DNA of 64,000 nt, taken from assembly GCF_027923225.1 (NCBI RefSeq), contig NZ_BSDI01000036.1, positions 1-64,000 on the forward strand, given 5' to 3'. Shown in pieces: positions 1-7,822 of this stretch. Origin of the DNA: Phytohabitans aurantiacus. Lineage in GTDB: Bacteria; Actinomycetota; Actinomycetes; Mycobacteriales; Micromonosporaceae. Every line of letters starts with the position of its first letter. Position 1 is the stretch's first letter. Made by a program: the position numbers and the translations under genes. The notes beneath the pieces are model-generated. The model saw only the letters and a list, made by a program, of their open reading frames with translations, was not told the origin of the DNA and did no database searches.

Positions 1-667
1 CCAGCGTGGTGAGGTTGGCCCGGTAGTCGTCGGCGGTCGTCTGCTTGTCGTTGTGTCCAAACTGGATGAGCACGACGTCGCCGCGGTTCAGCAGAGGGCT
101 CATGGTGTCGAACAGTCGCGGGTCGGCCAGGAACGAGCCGCTGCTCTCGCCCGAGTCGGCGTAGTTGGCCACCGTCACCCCGCGCAGGTGTTGCGGGATG
201 GCCTGGCCCCAGCCGGTGTAGGGGAAGGTGTCCTGGTCGGTGACCGTGGAGTCGCCGGCCAGGTACAGCATCGGAGTGCGTGGCCGGGCCGGTCGGACCG
301 ACACGTGCCGGACGTGCGGGTCGGCGCCCGTGAAGGTCAGCGTGAGGCCGGGGCTGCCCACGCCCGTCTTGGTGGGCTCCCCCTCGGGCTCGCGTACGTT
401 CACGCGGAACGTCCGCCGCGCGTACTGGCCCGCCGCCGTGGCGACTTCGGCGAGCATCATGCGGCGGGCCTCGGCCCGGACCGCCGTCGACGCGGCCACC
501 TCCGGGTCGCCGAGGACCACGGTGACGTCGTAGTTGCCCGGCGGTACGTCAATGTGGCAGACGATCGGCGCGGCCCCTGCGCAGGACGGTACTGGCCGAG
601 CGGTCGCGAGAGCCGGACCCGCGACGGCCAATGTGGACGCGACGGCGGCCAGTGCGGGTACCAGCAT
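1..667 (-). CDS. Rhamnogalacturonan acetylesterase (SGNH/GDSL, CE12-like), 3' end cut by window edge
   Basis: Secreted esterase predicted to remove acetyl groups from the rhamnogalacturonan I backbone of pectin. The first 222 residues are visible: a hydrophobic signal peptide (about 1-23), a beta-rich N-terminal part (about 33-130), then block I with AGDST (Ser140 as nucleophile) and block III with GHND (204-207). The catalytic Asp/His block lies beyond the left edge. The ATG at 667 is only 9 bases after the stop of the exo-rhamnogalacturonan lyase gene on the same strand, so the two are probably one transcript. That pairing supports a pectin role over a generic GDSL lipase. Substrate is inferred from family and context. 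Confidence 0.75.
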   Translation of the reverse strand, partial: MLVPALAAVASTLAVAGPALATARPVPSCAGAAPIVCHIDVPPGNYDVTVVLGDPEVAASTAVRAEARRMMLAEVATAAGQYARRTFRVNVREPEGEPTKTGVGSPGLTLTFTGADPHVRHVSVRPARPRTPMLYLAGDSTVTDQDTFPYTGWGQAIPQHLRGVTVANYADSGESSGSFLADPRLFDTMSPLLNRGDVVLIQFGHNDKQTTADDYRANLTTL

Positions 668-675
668 GGCGGGCC

Positions 676-3393
676 TCACGGCGCGGTGATCCGGTCGCCG
701 ACGAGCGCCAGGTTCTGGATGGCGGCGAGACCGTACAGGGCCGTCGTGTTGGTGGAGACCCACGTCGCGGCGTCGGTCGGGTTGAGCGTCGACGTCACGT
801 GCTGGCTGGTCCACGGCAGCGCCGGTCCGTAGCCGTCGCCGGTGTAGAACTCCGACCAGGCTCGGGTGGCCAGGTCGGCGCGGTTCAACCGGACGGCGGC
901 GTAGGCGGTGAGGCGGGCGTGGCCCTGCCGCAGGATGAGGTTGCCGAAGTGCGCGCCGCACTCGGCGGTCTGCTCGGCCCGGGTGCCGTTGAACAGGCGG
1001 CAGTACTGCAACCAGGCGGCCTCGAACGCGGGCATGTCGATCAGGTCGATCACCTCGGCGCAGACCTCCACCAAGCCGAACATGGCGCTGAGGTGGGACA
1101 CGCTGACGGTCTTCGCGGTGACCGGGGCGAACCGGCCGGTGTCCAGGTCGTACAGGCCGCTGCCGGTGACGAAGCCGTTCGGCATGGCGCCGATCGTCTC
1201 CATCGTGCCGACAAGTTTGGCGCGCGCGACCTCCGCCTTGGGCCCGCGCCGTTCCCACTCGGCCAGCCACGCGGCGGCCAGGCCGCTCCAGTCCGTGCCG
1301 AGGCCGATGGACAGCGCGTGCGGGTCGGGCGTGTACGGCTCGGTGCGGATCTTGCGGATCGGGTCGAGGACAAGGAACGTGCGGTCGGAGTCGACCAGCT
1401 CGGTGAGCAGGTCGCCGGTGCGCTCGTCGGCGGTCAGGAAGTAGTAGATCCGCCGGTAGACGGCCGTGCTGATGCGCTGCTGCTTGGCGCTGTCGGCCCA
1501 GTGCTGCACGCCGTGCCGGGTGCCCAGGCCGGCCCACTGGCCGAGGTGGTAGACGTCTACCTCGCCGGTGTGCCGCGTCATGGCCTCGGCGAAGCGGTAG
1601 ATGTCGGCGCGGCCCGAGCGCAGGAACGCGTACCACAGCCACAGGTCCGGGGAGAGTTCCGAGTTGTCCCAGGCGTACCCGCCGACGTCGTACCGCCAGA
1701 CCAGCCGGTCCTCGTCGAAGGTGTGCATGATGTCGCCGTAGTCCCAGAACCCGTACCAGTGCCGCTGCTCCACCTGCTTCTGGTAGAAGCCGAAGAGGAA
1801 GTCGAGGTGGTCCTCGATGACGGCCTTGACCGGGTGGCCGCGGTCGACGGGGCTGAACAGCCCGCCGAAGACCTTCGCGGCGACCAGGTGGTCGACCGGG
1901 TTGATCAGCTGCGGCGGGGTGCGGACCTGGTCGGCCATCGCGCCGAGCCGCGCCGCCGGTGGCGTCGCGCCCAGCGCCCACAGGGTGATCTCGCTGGTGC
2001 GGGCGATGCCGTACGGCGTACCGAAGCCCGGCTCGTAGTCCTCGTACGTGATGTTGAGGCCCTCGAGCTGCTCCGGGTACGTGTCCTGGCCCATGCCGTC
2101 GTGGTAGAACCGGGTGTCCATGACGCCCGCCTCGGGCGACCAGAGCCACACCGTCACCTCGGCCTCGTCGCTCGCGGCGCCGCGGATGTCCAGCTGGGTG
2201 GGGTGCCGCTGCCAGAAGTCGCGCAGGCCGAAGGCGAAACCGCCGCTCACGCCGCCGACGTAGCCCAGCCCCGAGGCCCGCGAACCCTGGTCGACGGCGA
2301 CCCACCCGTACCCCTTGCCGGTCCGCTTCCGCACCGTGAAGCCCTCCGACGACAGCTGGCTGAGCGTGTAGTCGCCCCACTCGGGGATGTACTGGAGCCG
2401 GGTGGTGACCCGCTGGTCCCAGGTGGCCGGGTCGGGGAGCTTCGTACCGGCGATCTGCGCGGCCCGCACGGTGGCGCCGGGATCCCGCCGCTGGCCGGTG
2501 ATGCCCTTGACCGCCTCGCTGAGCATGCCGTGGCCGTCGCCCACGAAACGGACGTGCCGGTCGTACGCCGCGTCGCGCATCGGCACCTTGAACCGCACGC
2601 CGAGCCCGGCGATGTAGTCCTTGGAGCCATCCCGGTCGTAGACGAAGGTGTGCGCCATGCGGACACTCTCGGCGCCCGCGTAGAAGTACAGCCGCACCGT
2701 GAACGGCAGCCACGACCGGCCGTGCCTGCCCTCGATGCGCACCACGGCGCGGACCGGACCGCTCTGCTCGACCGTGACCGCGCGGATGTCGCTCTCGAAA
2801 CGCTCGCGACTCGGGGCCTTCTCCTCGTCTTCCACGATGCGGTCCTGACGCAGGGCGACCAGGACACCCTTGCGGGCGATCTCCACGTCGCCGCGCCAGA
2901 TCTGGCCGATCAGTTCCCGGCCGGACTTGCGGACCCTCACCTTGATGACGCCGGTGTCGACATCGACGTAGTTCTTCCGGTCGGTGACCGTGACCGCGGT
3001 GGCGGGTGCCGCGGGGGTGCCAGCGGCGAGGGTGTACGAGTCTGCCGGGGTGTCCGGGGCGACGGCGTGCGCGCTCCACTTGAGAGTGCCGTCCGGCCAG
3101 TACGCGAGGGGCCAGCTCTGCAGCGGGACGGGACTGCCGTCGGGCGCGCTGAGCTGGAAGGTCTGGGAGGCCGGGACGGTGCCTTTGGCCCAGGGCGTGC
3201 CCCAGGTGGAGGTGGCCGCCGCGCCGGGCCGGCCCTCCAGCCAGGTCAGCTTGACGTCGGGCACGGCGACCTCTGGGACGAGCGCGGGCGGGTTCGCGGC
3301 GGCCGTGGGGGCGGTGAGATTCTGGGCCAGCAACGAGGTCAGGGGAACGGCGGCCGCGCCAGCGAGCACGTGCCGGCGGCTGATCGGACTCAT
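676..3393 (-). CDS. Tat-exported exo-rhamnogalacturonan lyase family protein (PL26/YetA-like), copy 1
   Basis: Predicted secreted lyase of 905 residues acting on rhamnogalacturonan chain ends. The chosen start (ATG 3393) has a GGAGGT ribosome site just upstream and opens a Tat signal with SRRHVL at residues 5-10, a hydrophobic stretch and an Ala-rich cleavage region. A longer frame to 3468 would place 25 unlikely residues ahead of the Tat motif. It is a close paralogue of the protein at 56382-59102; both carry the segments FYHDGMGQDTYPEQLEG, WRYDVGGYAW and LDPIRKIRTEPY. Size fits the PcRGLX family (three-domain lyase of about 900 residues). The acetylesterase follows 9 bases downstream. Family assignment is from recognised sequence pattern, not a search. 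Confidence 0.72.
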   Translation of the reverse strand: MSPISRRHVLAGAAAVPLTSLLAQNLTAPTAAANPPALVPEVAVPDVKLTWLEGRPGAAATSTWGTPWAKGTVPASQTFQLSAPDGSPVPLQSWPLAYWPDGTLKWSAHAVAPDTPADSYTLAAGTPAAPATAVTVTDRKNYVDVDTGVIKVRVRKSGRELIGQIWRGDVEIARKGVLVALRQDRIVEDEEKAPSRERFESDIRAVTVEQSGPVRAVVRIEGRHGRSWLPFTVRLYFYAGAESVRMAHTFVYDRDGSKDYIAGLGVRFKVPMRDAAYDRHVRFVGDGHGMLSEAVKGITGQRRDPGATVRAAQIAGTKLPDPATWDQRVTTRLQYIPEWGDYTLSQLSSEGFTVRKRTGKGYGWVAVDQGSRASGLGYVGGVSGGFAFGLRDFWQRHPTQLDIRGAASDEAEVTVWLWSPEAGVMDTRFYHDGMGQDTYPEQLEGLNITYEDYEPGFGTPYGIARTSEITLWALGATPPAARLGAMADQVRTPPQLINPVDHLVAAKVFGGLFSPVDRGHPVKAVIEDHLDFLFGFYQKQVEQRHWYGFWDYGDIMHTFDEDRLVWRYDVGGYAWDNSELSPDLWLWYAFLRSGRADIYRFAEAMTRHTGEVDVYHLGQWAGLGTRHGVQHWADSAKQQRISTAVYRRIYYFLTADERTGDLLTELVDSDRTFLVLDPIRKIRTEPYTPDPHALSIGLGTDWSGLAAAWLAEWERRGPKAEVARAKLVGTMETIGAMPNGFVTGSGLYDLDTGRFAPVTAKTVSVSHLSAMFGLVEVCAEVIDLIDMPAFEAAWLQYCRLFNGTRAEQTAECGAHFGNLILRQGHARLTAYAAVRLNRADLATRAWSEFYTGDGYGPALPWTSQHVTSTLNPTDAATWVSTNTTALYGLAAIQNLALVGDRITAP

Positions 3394-3473
3394 GGGGTGA
3401 CCTCCGGTGAATGTGCGGGACGGTGAATCACCACCCCGACCAGCGAGTTGGCCAGCAGGAAAGCGCATTCACG

Positions 3474-3502
3474 ACCGTATTGTTGAACCGTCTCAATGTC
3501 AA
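3474..3502 (-). promoter_or_regulatory. Putative sigma70-type promoter with an overlapping palindromic operator, upstream of the PL26 gene
   Basis: Reading toward the PL26 gene there is TTGACA (3502-3497), a 17-base spacer and TACGGT (3479-3474). The whole spacer contains TTGAACCGTCTCAA (plus-strand 3483-3496), a 14-bp near-palindrome centred on CG as in LacI-family operators. The start codon is about 75 bases downstream. Repression by a LacI-type regulator is inferred; no LacI gene is adjacent here. Confidence 0.45.
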
Positions 3503-3550
3503 CGGCGCCCTTGACCCTCACGTAAGCGTCACGGATTTAGCGTCGCCGCC

Positions 3551-4540
3551 ATGATCCCCACCACGATGCGTGCCCTCGAACAGACCACCCTGACCGGCCC
3601 GAGCGCCATGCGCCTGCGCGCGAACGCACCGGTACCGGCGCCCGGACCGGGCGAAATACTGATCCGCGTCACCGCCGCCGGGCTGAACTTCGCCGACGTG
3701 ATGCAGACCTACGGCACCTACCACGGCGGCCCGAACGCGCCCTACCTGGCGGGCTTCGAGGCCGCCGGCGAGATCGTCGCCCTGGGGGCGGGCGTGACCG
3801 GGCTGGCGGCCGGCGCACGCGTGCTCGGCACCGGATACGGCGCGTTCGCCGAGTACATGGTGCTGCCAGCGGCCACCGCCATGCCGGTACCGGCGGGCTG
3901 GACCGGCGAGCAGGCGCTCGGCCTCGTGCTGAACTGGGCCACCGCGCTGGCCGCGGTCCGGCCGCTGGGCCGCCTGGCCGCGGGCGAGACCGTGCTGATC
4001 CACGCCGCCGCGGGCGGCGTCGGCCAGGCCGCGGTGACGATGGCCAAGCACTACGGCGCGACGGTGATCGCCGTCGCCTCCGCCGACAAGCACGACCGCG
4101 TGCGCGCGCTGGGCGCCGACCAGGTCATCGACGGCCGGCACGCCGACATCGCCGCCGAGGTCCGGCGGCTGACCGGCGGCGCGGGCGCCGATCTGGTACT
4201 CGAATCCACCGGCGGCGCCACCTTCGGCGCCAGCCTCGCGGCGGCCAGGCGGGTCACCGGCCGGGTCGTCGTGTACGGCACGGCCGGCGGCGAGGCGGCG
4301 GTCACCAACTGGGAGCTGGTGTTCGCGCACCAGGTCCAGGTGATCGGCCTGCACATCGGCGTACTGGCGCAGTCGGCACCGTCGATCTACGGCGAGCTGA
4401 TGGCGGAGCTGTCCGCGCTCCGCGCCGCCGGTGTGCTCGCTCCCGGCGAGCCCACCGTGTACGAGCTGGCCGACGGCCCGAAGGCGCTCGCCGAGTTGGA
4501 GGCCCGAACGACCGTCGGCAAGCTGGCGCTGCGACCGTAG
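3551..4540 (+). CDS. NADPH:quinone oxidoreductase-like medium-chain dehydrogenase
   Basis: A 329-residue zinc-independent member of the medium-chain dehydrogenase/reductase superfamily, predicted to reduce quinones or enone substrates with NADPH. Visible: the N-terminal GroES-like domain with GLNFADVMQTYGTY, typical of quinone oxidoreductases; the Rossmann domain with HAAAGGVGQAA as nucleotide-binding loop; and a C-terminal GKLAL tail. Structural-zinc cysteines of alcohol dehydrogenases are absent. A second ATG six codons in (3566) is an equally plausible start. It is transcribed divergently from the pectin lyase gene with about 157 bases between; no functional link is evident. True substrate cannot be told. 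Confidence 0.85.
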   Translation: MIPTTMRALEQTTLTGPSAMRLRANAPVPAPGPGEILIRVTAAGLNFADVMQTYGTYHGGPNAPYLAGFEAAGEIVALGAGVTGLAAGARVLGTGYGAFAEYMVLPAATAMPVPAGWTGEQALGLVLNWATALAAVRPLGRLAAGETVLIHAAAGGVGQAAVTMAKHYGATVIAVASADKHDRVRALGADQVIDGRHADIAAEVRRLTGGAGADLVLESTGGATFGASLAAARRVTGRVVVYGTAGGEAAVTNWELVFAHQVQVIGLHIGVLAQSAPSIYGELMAELSALRAAGVLAPGEPTVYELADGPKALAELEARTTVGKLALRP

Positions 4541-4557
4541 CCGGCTATCGGGAATCC

Positions 4558-5400
4558 GTGAGGCACCATTGGTGGGTGCGTGACGCGACCGAGAAGCTGG
4601 CCGGCATGGTGGCCGATGGTGGCGTCGCGGTGCTGACCGGCGCCGGCATCTCCACCGAGTCCGGCATCCCGGACTACCGCGGCCCGGACGGCGCCGAGGT
4701 CCGGCGCGCCCCGATGACCTTCCAGACGTTCACCGGAGACGCCGCCGCCCGCCGCCGGTACTGGGCACGCAGCCACATCGGCTGGCGGACGATCGCGCGG
4801 GCCGTGCCCAACGCCGGTCACCGCGCGGTGGCCGAGTTGCAGCGGCGCGGCCTGCTCACCGGCGTGATCACGCAGAACGTCGACGGCCTGCACCAGGCGG
4901 CGGGCGCGTCCGGCGTGATCGAGCTGCACGGCAACCTGGACCGGGTCGTGTGCCTCGGCTGCGGCGACACCACGGGCCGCGACGACCACGACCAGCGGCT
5001 GCGGATGGCGAATCCGGTCTTCGACGCCCAGGTGCTCGCGGTCAACCCGGACGGCGACGTGGACCTGCCCGACGAGGCGGTCGACCGGTTCCGGGTCGTC
5101 GACTGCCTGTCCTGCGGTGACGGCACGCTCAAGCCCGACGTGGTCTTCTTCGGGGAGACCGTGCCGCGCCCCCGGGTCGACGCCAGCTTCGCCACCGTCC
5201 ACGACGCGCGCCTGCTGCTGGTGCTCGGCTCCTCGCTGACCGTCATGTCGGGCCGGCGCTTCGTGTTGCGGGCCGCCAAGCTCGGCATCCCGGTGGCGAT
5301 CGTCAACCGCGGCTCGACCCGCGGCGACGACTACGCCACGCTGACCGTGGACGCGCCGCTCGGCGCCGTCCTGCCCGAGATCGTCCGGATGATGAGGTGA
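4558..5400 (+). CDS. NAD-dependent protein deacylase, Sir2 family
   Basis: Cytoplasmic sirtuin of 280 residues that would remove acyl groups from lysines using NAD. Motifs are complete: GAGISTESGIPDYR starting at 28, TQNVDGLH at 105-112, catalytic His124 in ELHG, and two zinc pairs C132/C135 and C183/C186. The start is GTG at 4558; a second GTG at 4576 (VRDATEK) is possible. The stop overlaps the next gene by GTGA, and the gene begins 17 bases after the quinone oxidoreductase stop, so the three genes may be co-transcribed. Length and motif order match class II/III bacterial sirtuins; the acyl preference is unknown. Confidence 0.93.
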   Translation: MRHHWWVRDATEKLAGMVADGGVAVLTGAGISTESGIPDYRGPDGAEVRRAPMTFQTFTGDAAARRRYWARSHIGWRTIARAVPNAGHRAVAELQRRGLLTGVITQNVDGLHQAAGASGVIELHGNLDRVVCLGCGDTTGRDDHDQRLRMANPVFDAQVLAVNPDGDVDLPDEAVDRFRVVDCLSCGDGTLKPDVVFFGETVPRPRVDASFATVHDARLLLVLGSSLTVMSGRRFVLRAAKLGIPVAIVNRGSTRGDDYATLTVDAPLGAVLPEIVRMMR

Positions 5401-6305
5401 TCGTTCTGCGTCGGTTGACCGCGGTGCTGCTGGCCGCCGTACTGGCTGGATGTTCGAGCGCGAAGCCGGCGGCGTCCGGTGGTGGGGCGCCGACCACGCC
5501 ACCGCCGGCCACGACGGCGGGCGCGGCGCCCGCCCAGGAATACAAGGTCAAGACCCGCGAGCTCGCGCTCAACCGGGACGGGACGCGTCCGCTTCCGGTG
5601 ACCATCTGGTACCCGGACACGAGCACCGGCAGCTTCCCGGTGATCGTGTTCAGCCACGGTCTGACCGGCCTGCCCTCGGACTACCGGCGGCTGCTCGCCG
5701 ACTGGGCCGAGGCCGGCTTCGTGGTGGCCGCCCCGACGTACCCGAACACCAACAAGAAGGCCGCCCAGGTCAACGCGCTCGACGTGGTCAACCAGCCGGC
5801 CGACGCCTCGTACGTGCTCACGCAGGTGCTGGAGCTGAACGACAAGGCCGGCGACAAGCTCAACGGGCGCCTCGACACCGAGCACGTCGGGGCCTCCGGG
5901 CACTCCGCGGGCGGCATCACGACCGTCGGCATGTTCACCGTGTACCGCGACCAGCGGCTCGACGCCGGCATCGTGCTCGCGGGCAGCGCCCTCGGCATGG
6001 GCACCGGCTTCCGGGGTCCGGACGCGCCGCTGCTGTTCGTGCACGGCGACGCCGACGCGGTCGTCTCGTACGCCTCCGGCAAGGCCGCCTACGACAAGGT
6101 GCCATGGCCCAAGGCGATGCTGACGATGCTCGACGGCGACCACGGCCAGACCCTGCTGCGCGCCGGCAACCCGGCGTACGACGTGGTGGCCGGCGCGACG
6201 ACGGACTTCTGGCGCTGGACCCTGTACGGCGACCCGGCCGCCAAGGACCGCATGGCCGCCGACGCTTCCAAGGCCGGCCTAGCCACGCTAGACGACCAAC
6301 TCTAG
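5397..6305 (+). CDS. Alpha/beta-hydrolase lipoprotein (chlorophyllase/PAF-acetylhydrolase-like)
   Basis: A 302-residue exported lipoprotein hydrolase of unknown ester substrate. The N-terminus is a lipoprotein signal with lipobox LAGC (Cys19), followed by a Ser/Pro/Thr/Ala-rich linker. The fold is marked by FSHGLTG (oxyanion region), nucleophile Ser170 in GHSAGG and His249 in GDHG. The pattern resembles dienelactone-hydrolase or PAF-acetylhydrolase relatives. The GTG start overlaps the sirtuin stop (GTGA), implying translational coupling. It ends convergently at a strong palindrome shared with the M1 peptidase gene on the other strand. Confidence 0.8.
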   Translation: MIVLRRLTAVLLAAVLAGCSSAKPAASGGGAPTTPPPATTAGAAPAQEYKVKTRELALNRDGTRPLPVTIWYPDTSTGSFPVIVFSHGLTGLPSDYRRLLADWAEAGFVVAAPTYPNTNKKAAQVNALDVVNQPADASYVLTQVLELNDKAGDKLNGRLDTEHVGASGHSAGGITTVGMFTVYRDQRLDAGIVLAGSALGMGTGFRGPDAPLLFVHGDADAVVSYASGKAAYDKVPWPKAMLTMLDGDHGQTLLRAGNPAYDVVAGATTDFWRWTLYGDPAAKDRMAADASKAGLATLDDQL

Positions 6306-6421
6306 TGATCAGGGCTGTGAACGGTCCGAGTCGCCTACTCCGTCGTGCGCAAGCGCCGCGCGGCGACTCGGACCGTTCATCCCTCAAGTCGCCCTAACGA
6401 CTTGAGGGACGCCCTGATCAC
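6305..6421. repeat. R2 palindrome with a second hairpin nested inside; likely bidirectional terminator
   Basis: Outer arms GTGATCAGGGC (6305-6315) and GCCCTGATCAC (6411-6421) enclose a CCCTCAAGTCG / CGACTTGAGGG hairpin (6381-6408). Compared with the intact R2 copy at 11731-11788, an extra hairpin (TGTGAACGGTCCGAGTCGCC at 6316-6335 with its complement at 6362-6379) sits directly inside the left outer arm. The inner hairpin shares GCTGTGAACG with the separate stem-loop at 17108-17153. It lies between two convergent genes and overlaps both stops, so a terminator role is likely. Confidence 0.7.
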
Positions 6422-7812
6422 CAGGTGGTCGGCTTGGTGGGCTGGTACAGCCAGGTGTCGAAGAACGCGTCGAGCTGCTGCCCGCCGCGCTTCTCGGCGA
6501 GCGCCACGAAGTCGGCCGTCGTGACGTTGCCGTCGCGGTTCTTGGCGTACCAGTCGCGCAGCAGCCGGAAGAACGCCTTGTCGCCGATCTTCACGCGCAG
6601 CGCCTGCAGGGTGGCGCCGCCGCGGGCGTAGACGGTGCCGCTGAACAGGAACTGCGGCCCGCCCACGTTCCCCGGTGGCCGGGTCCAGGTCGGGTCGTCC
6701 GCCGGGGTGGCGTACACCTCGTCGAACGACTGCTGCGCGGTCTGCCCGCCATGCCGCTCGCTGTAGATCCACTCGGCGTACGTGGCGAAGCCCTCGTTGA
6801 GCCAGATGTCGGGCCACACGGTGAGGCTGACGCTGTTGCCGAACCACTGGTGCGAGATCTCGTGCACGACGGTCGACGGGTCGGGCGTGCGGTCGTACTG
6901 CGACTTGGTCTGCGACTCCAGCGCGTACCCGACCTCGGGCGCGTGGTCGACGATCCCGCCACCGCTGCTGAACGGGTACCGGCCGAACAGGTCGGAGAAG
7001 AAGGCGATGACCTCGGCCTCGGCGGCCAGCCGGTCGAACGCGCCGTTGGGCACCTCGACGGGGTCCACCGCGTGGTACAGCGGGATCTTTCCGGCCTTGC
7101 TGACCCGCAGCTCGAAGACGCCGTTGGTGGCCGTCGCGAGGTACGGCGCCATCGGCGAGTCTTCCCGCCAGCGCCACGTGGTCTTGTCGCCGTGGTTCCG
7201 CTTGCCGACCAGGCGGCCGTTGCCGATCGCGGTGATCCCCTTCGGCACGGTGATGGCGAAGTCGTAGGTGGCCTTGTCGCGCGGGTTGTCGTTGGCCGGG
7301 TACCAGCCCGGTGAGCCCTGCGGCTCGTTGACCACGAAGGCACCGTCTGCTGTGGTCACCCAGCCCTCGCTGCTGCCATCGGGGTCGATGACCTCGGTGG
7401 GCTGGCCGTTGTATCGCACGGTCACCACGAACGGCTTGTGGCGCTTGAGCGTCACCTTCGGCGTGATGATCAGTTCCTGGCCGTCGCGGCGGAACTCGGC
7501 ACGGAGCCTGTTGACCGTGATGCCGGTGACCGTGAAGCCGCGCAGGTCGAGGTTGAACCGGCGCAGTTCCGTGGTCGCCTTCGCGGTGATCGTGGTGGTG
7601 GCGTCGAGGTGGTTCGTGGCGCGCACGTAGTTCAGGTCGAGCGAGTAGTGCCGGACGTCGTATCCCCCGTTGCCGGCGAGCGGGAAGTAGGGGTCGCCCA
7701 GCCCGGCGGAACCGACCGCGCCGTGCCCGCCGGCCACCGCGGGTGCGGCGGTGAGGGCGAGCACGGTGGCGGTCGCTGCAACTGTGATCGTGGCGGCGCG
7801 CAGCACGTTCAT
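6418..7812 (-). CDS. Secreted M1-family metallopeptidase
   Basis: Zinc aminopeptidase-type protein of about 464 residues. An Ala-rich signal peptide (about 1-27) precedes the M1 N-terminal beta domain (GYDVRHYSLDLNY). The catalytic part has HEISH (about 317-321) with the distal zinc ligand Glu in LNEG about 19 residues later. The usual GAMEN exopeptidase motif is altered to a GYALES-type sequence, seen in short actinobacterial M1 peptidases that also lack the C-terminal helical domain. An in-frame GTG at 7821 lies 2 bases from the upstream MFS gene end, so MarR, MFS and this gene could be one transcript. Substrate is unknown. Confidence 0.85.
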   Translation of the reverse strand: MNVLRAATITVAATATVLALTAAPAVAGGHGAVGSAGLGDPYFPLAGNGGYDVRHYSLDLNYVRATNHLDATTTITAKATTELRRFNLDLRGFTVTGITVNRLRAEFRRDGQELIITPKVTLKRHKPFVVTVRYNGQPTEVIDPDGSSEGWVTTADGAFVVNEPQGSPGWYPANDNPRDKATYDFAITVPKGITAIGNGRLVGKRNHGDKTTWRWREDSPMAPYLATATNGVFELRVSKAGKIPLYHAVDPVEVPNGAFDRLAAEAEVIAFFSDLFGRYPFSSGGGIVDHAPEVGYALESQTKSQYDRTPDPSTVVHEISHQWFGNSVSLTVWPDIWLNEGFATYAEWIYSERHGGQTAQQSFDEVYATPADDPTWTRPPGNVGGPQFLFSGTVYARGGATLQALRVKIGDKAFFRLLRDWYAKNRDGNVTTADFVALAEKRGGQQLDAFFDTWLYQPTKPTTW

Positions 7813-7822
7813 GGCCAGCACC

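Noticed and set aside
631..3426. Plus-strand open frame of 931 codons opposite the first PL26 gene
   Set aside because: Arg/Gly/Val-rich shadow of the real minus-strand gene caused by high third-position GC; no start signal or recognisable motif. The same applies to frames at 57642-59087 (minus) and 54547-56244 (plus).
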